Translations under genes and position numbers: made by a program
The notes under the pieces: generated by a model
Database searches by the model: none
Told to the model about the DNA's origin: nothing
What the model saw: the letters and a program-made list of their open reading frames with translations, nothing else
In this document: positions 60,975 through 64,000 of the stretch, piece by piece
Position numbering within the stretch: position 1 is the first letter of the stretch
Layout of the letters: each line of letters begins with the position of its first letter
Assembly (NCBI RefSeq): GCF_022458985.1
Contig: NC_061771.1
Coordinates: forward strand, 18,220,001 to 18,284,000
DNA length: 64,000 nucleotides
DNA from: Mugil cephalus
Taxonomy: Eukaryota; Chordata; Actinopteri; Mugiliformes; Mugilidae
Reading direction: 5' to 3'

Positions 60975-61591
60975 CTCCAAGAGGAGACGATCGGACTGAA
61001 AACAGGAGTTATTTCAGGACTGATAAGAGTTTGCTAAACAGCCTTCAGCACACGGTTCATTTTTAATAAGACTGGTTTCCAGTCATGGCACACCCGCACG
61101 TTCTGCTATACTCAGGTGTGTCTATTTATCCAGAGTACGGTGGATAAATAGACGGTGTTCTTACCACGTTATCTCGTTATCTGCAGAAACCATTCAGATG
61201 GACGCAATATCTTTTCAAATTCTTTTCAAAGTCTGATTCATTGTTACAACACAATTAGCTCCTACATGAAATGCTTCTTACACGCTCAAATTATACAAAC
61301 ACATTCTTTGTTGTAATTATTACTGTTTCTTGTGAAAACGTTTGTACTTCATTGACAACATTTTCTTTGAATACTCTATTGTTACACAAACTGTACACAT
61401 CAACACATATATACTGGGATTTTCATCAAACTGTAACTATAAGCAAATGATCTGAACACTTCTTCCACTGATGGTTATTACATGCAACGTGTTATTAAGT
61501 AGAGTGGTACAAACAATCTCTATTCTTTTCTACCTCTGGTAATCAGTCGACCATGAGCAACACACAAAAACCGCTGTATTCATGTACTGCA

Positions 61592-61597
61592 AATAAA
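61592..61597 (+). terminator. fgfbp1: fgfbp1 poly(A) signal
   Basis: AATAAA about 620 bases after the TAG stop, followed by a T-rich stretch. The 3' UTR is much more AT-rich than the coding exon. Confidence 0.55.
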
Positions 61598-61615
61598 TAT
61601 TTTCTATTTACACAT

Positions 61616-64000
61616 TCTCATTTGTTGCATTGTGAAATATGGCTGCTTCTTCTAAATAAGAGCATATACACAGCAAAGGAAAAAAAACTAAAACAACCTG
61701 TTCTCTCTAAGGTCTGCTGAACAATCCATTTGACATTTCAGTTTTTAATTATCCAGGATAAATCAGCCTCAGGCCTAAAATCAGAATGAGAATTTATTTT
61801 GGCAGTTTTGTGTGCTGCAGCACTCCCACCCATCGCTGACGTGCCCTCAGGTTCAAGACTCAGTTCGGGGATATGTACATTGCGTCCAAACATAAGGCTT
61901 GTTCCCCCAGTTTCCTGTAGCAGTCTCTAATTAACTCTGTCTCAGTGGCAGCAGCCAGCTGCGTTGACAGGACCTGTTTTTATGTAGGAAGATGGGTAGT
62001 AAAGCTGCGTGTGCATGTGAGTGTATACAAACATATAAAAAAATGTCCTGAACAAGTTCTGCCCCAGATGTGGATTTTAATGCTTTCCTGCGCGTGCTCT
62101 TGACCTTCATCACATTTGACCTGCTCTTTCTCCCCTCAGTCAGTTTGTTGGCACAAAAGTAACATACTGTTTAACTGACTCGTTCTCCACAACTCTGGCC
62201 TACTTTCCATTGATGGAGATGCAATGCTGCCATGCTGTAATTCACTGCTGCCTTTTATCTCCATATTTCAACTTGTATTTTTGCTCATGAATGTATGCCC
62301 TACTGCATCATACAAGAGTGTCAGAAAAAAAGTTTTAAAAATAGCAGATCTACAAGATCAACACTTTGCGACACACTGTGAGCTTGTAAATCAGCTATTT
62401 TTTACCAATAATTACAATAATAAAGGAATGGTTTTAGACATTCAATGTTTCCACACAACAGAAAATGATTCCAGATCTACTAAGGATTATGCATTACAAC
62501 AAGTGGCAACAGTGGAATCAATGTTCATTACTCCAAAAACAGCCAAGGACAAACACAACCTCAACTTTGGCAATTGTGACTTTATCGCTGAGAATTTGTT
62601 AAAGTGAAATAACCATACACGTGCCCAAAATATGAGCAATGGATGAGGAACACATATGCTCAACTCAACCTTGTCTGCCAGACCGTCACTGAATGTAAAC
62701 ATGGCTAAACATGCTGCTAATGTTACATTAGCTAAGTGTGCTGTTCATTTAGACACATGGAAAACGACAACATGTCTGAAATGCTACATTTTCTTCAACG
62801 TTTCAGTCGCTCGGACATGGGTCAATATGACAACATATCATACTTAAAAAATCCCAAAAATCCCTGCATGTTCTACACACATCAGTAACAGTAATGAATG
62901 ACATTAGGGCAACCAAGCTATGTGGAAAACCTTAAGCTTACTCTTAAATTTATTGCATGCCGATAGTCGGAGAGTTGAGTAACATCGCATGACAACAATG
63001 AATTAATAAACTCAAGTGCGTGTCTGTGTGTGTGATTACACACTGCTGCAGAACTGTCATGCACTACAGAATGTGCGCTGCATGGAGGTGGACGTGACCA
63101 AACGAAGATGGGATGCAGCAGCACTGCTGATACTTTTTGGCTTTTGACAGACAGATTACACCCTCAACAGGCAGGAATGTCATGCAGGTTGAACGTCTGA
63201 CAGACCACCCACTAACAAATACGAAAACTCGCACGCGCCTCGTCACATTTTAGTCATCAAAGAGCCACGTTTAGCTCCTCATCGTCTCGTTATAGTCATG
63301 ACAAAAAGGGTCGTCGACGAAATAAATAACGACGAAAACAACACTGTTCCAAATCAAACATCTTCAAGGATCCAACGTTTCATTTTGTCAGTTTGTCATT
63401 TTAATTGTCATTTGCAACCATATGCATGTGATGGAACAAAACTATGCGCTCAGGCCCCAGATTATTTCCCATAGTAACTACTAAGTAAAACAGTATAGAG
63501 GCAAATAAGCAGTATAGATAAGAATAAAGATAAATTAAAAAAAGAGATAAGTTGTTGTGATAATGGACATTCTAAAGGACATCATGTTTGTATAATAATA
63601 ATTAATTGAACATGGACCCATAACTAAACTGAAGCTGTGTTCCTGTGTTTGATTCTTCTATTGAAAATTATATATATATAATTTTAAAAAGCGCTTGTCT
63701 TTTTCTCATCAACTATAAAATAATCACTTAACAAATCCAGTCAAATCTGATGTGACTGTGACATTTGGTTGTGTGTAATTGTGGTGTGACTTCCAGTTAA
63801 CAGTTGCTTTTACTCACTTAAAGGTCAACATTCACGATGAAAGGTGTTTAGTACACCTAAGAACAGATACTTAATTGTAGGATTAGTGACACATTTGCTC
63901 GCGGGTTGTGGGTGTGTGTGTAATTTCCTTCCAGGCAGTGCCTCTTTACATATCGTCACCAGTATCACACACATTCACACAAAGAAGCACACAACGAGAT
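61616..64000. other. Non-coding right flank
   Basis: AT-rich sequence. A 127-codon frame at 62224-62607 and other short frames show no recognisable domain or splice context. A short (TA)n lies near 63670-63680. Nothing else can be supported. Confidence 0.5.

Noticed and set aside
60306..60980. Minus-strand 224-codon frame covering fgfbp1
   Set aside because: It mirrors the GC-rich fgfbp1 exon, has no signal or domain, and the sense frame has a clear protein family and ten conserved cysteines.
62224..62607. 127-codon plus-strand frame
   Set aside because: AT-rich, no recognisable domain, no supporting splice or poly(A) context; plausible by chance.

Overview
This window is nuclear DNA from a ray-finned fish, most likely a spiny-rayed (acanthomorph) teleost. 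The evidence is short multi-exon vertebrate genes with GT-AG introns in AT-rich DNA, many (CA)n microsatellites, fish-type Tc1/mariner and hAT remnants, and a tRNA-derived SINE with the fish 'GCGCTATATAA' tail. No prokaryotic, viral or CRISPR feature was seen.

Layout from left to right. Positions 1-240 hold what looks like the last exon of an unrecognised plus-strand gene. tmem192 (minus) runs from 6021 down to about 3801; its last coding part is not resolved. limch1 (minus) fills 6.7-34.0 kb. I could join 31 coding exons into one frame of 5,475 nt (1,824 aa plus stop), from an N-terminal calponin-homology (CH) domain to a C-terminal LIM zinc finger. uchl1 (minus, 9 exons, 220 aa) lies directly upstream of limch1 at 36.4-42.0 kb. 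anxa5 (plus, 317 aa) occupies 48.0-56.2 kb. fgfbp1 (plus, intronless coding region, 218 aa) is at 60.0-61.6 kb. The human orthologues of all five named genes lie on chromosome 4, and LIMCH1-UCHL1 are neighbours there in the same order and orientation, so this is a piece of the chromosome-4 ancestral linkage group with some local rearrangement.

The five genes do not form a pathway. TMEM192 is a lysosomal membrane protein, LIMCH1 an actomyosin regulator, UCHL1 a neuronal deubiquitinase, ANXA5 a calcium-dependent phospholipid-binding protein, and FGFBP1 a secreted carrier of fibroblast growth factors.

The most unusual part is the middle of limch1. Eight consecutive exons (23188 down to 16205) all have lengths divisible by three and the same phase, so each is a skippable cassette, and a K-D-D-x-x-A-R-R module recurs in five exons. 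A following exon encodes twelve tandem decapeptides with Ser-Pro sites. Exon joins were checked by splice consensus, phase arithmetic and remembered similarity to the human proteins; no alignment was run.
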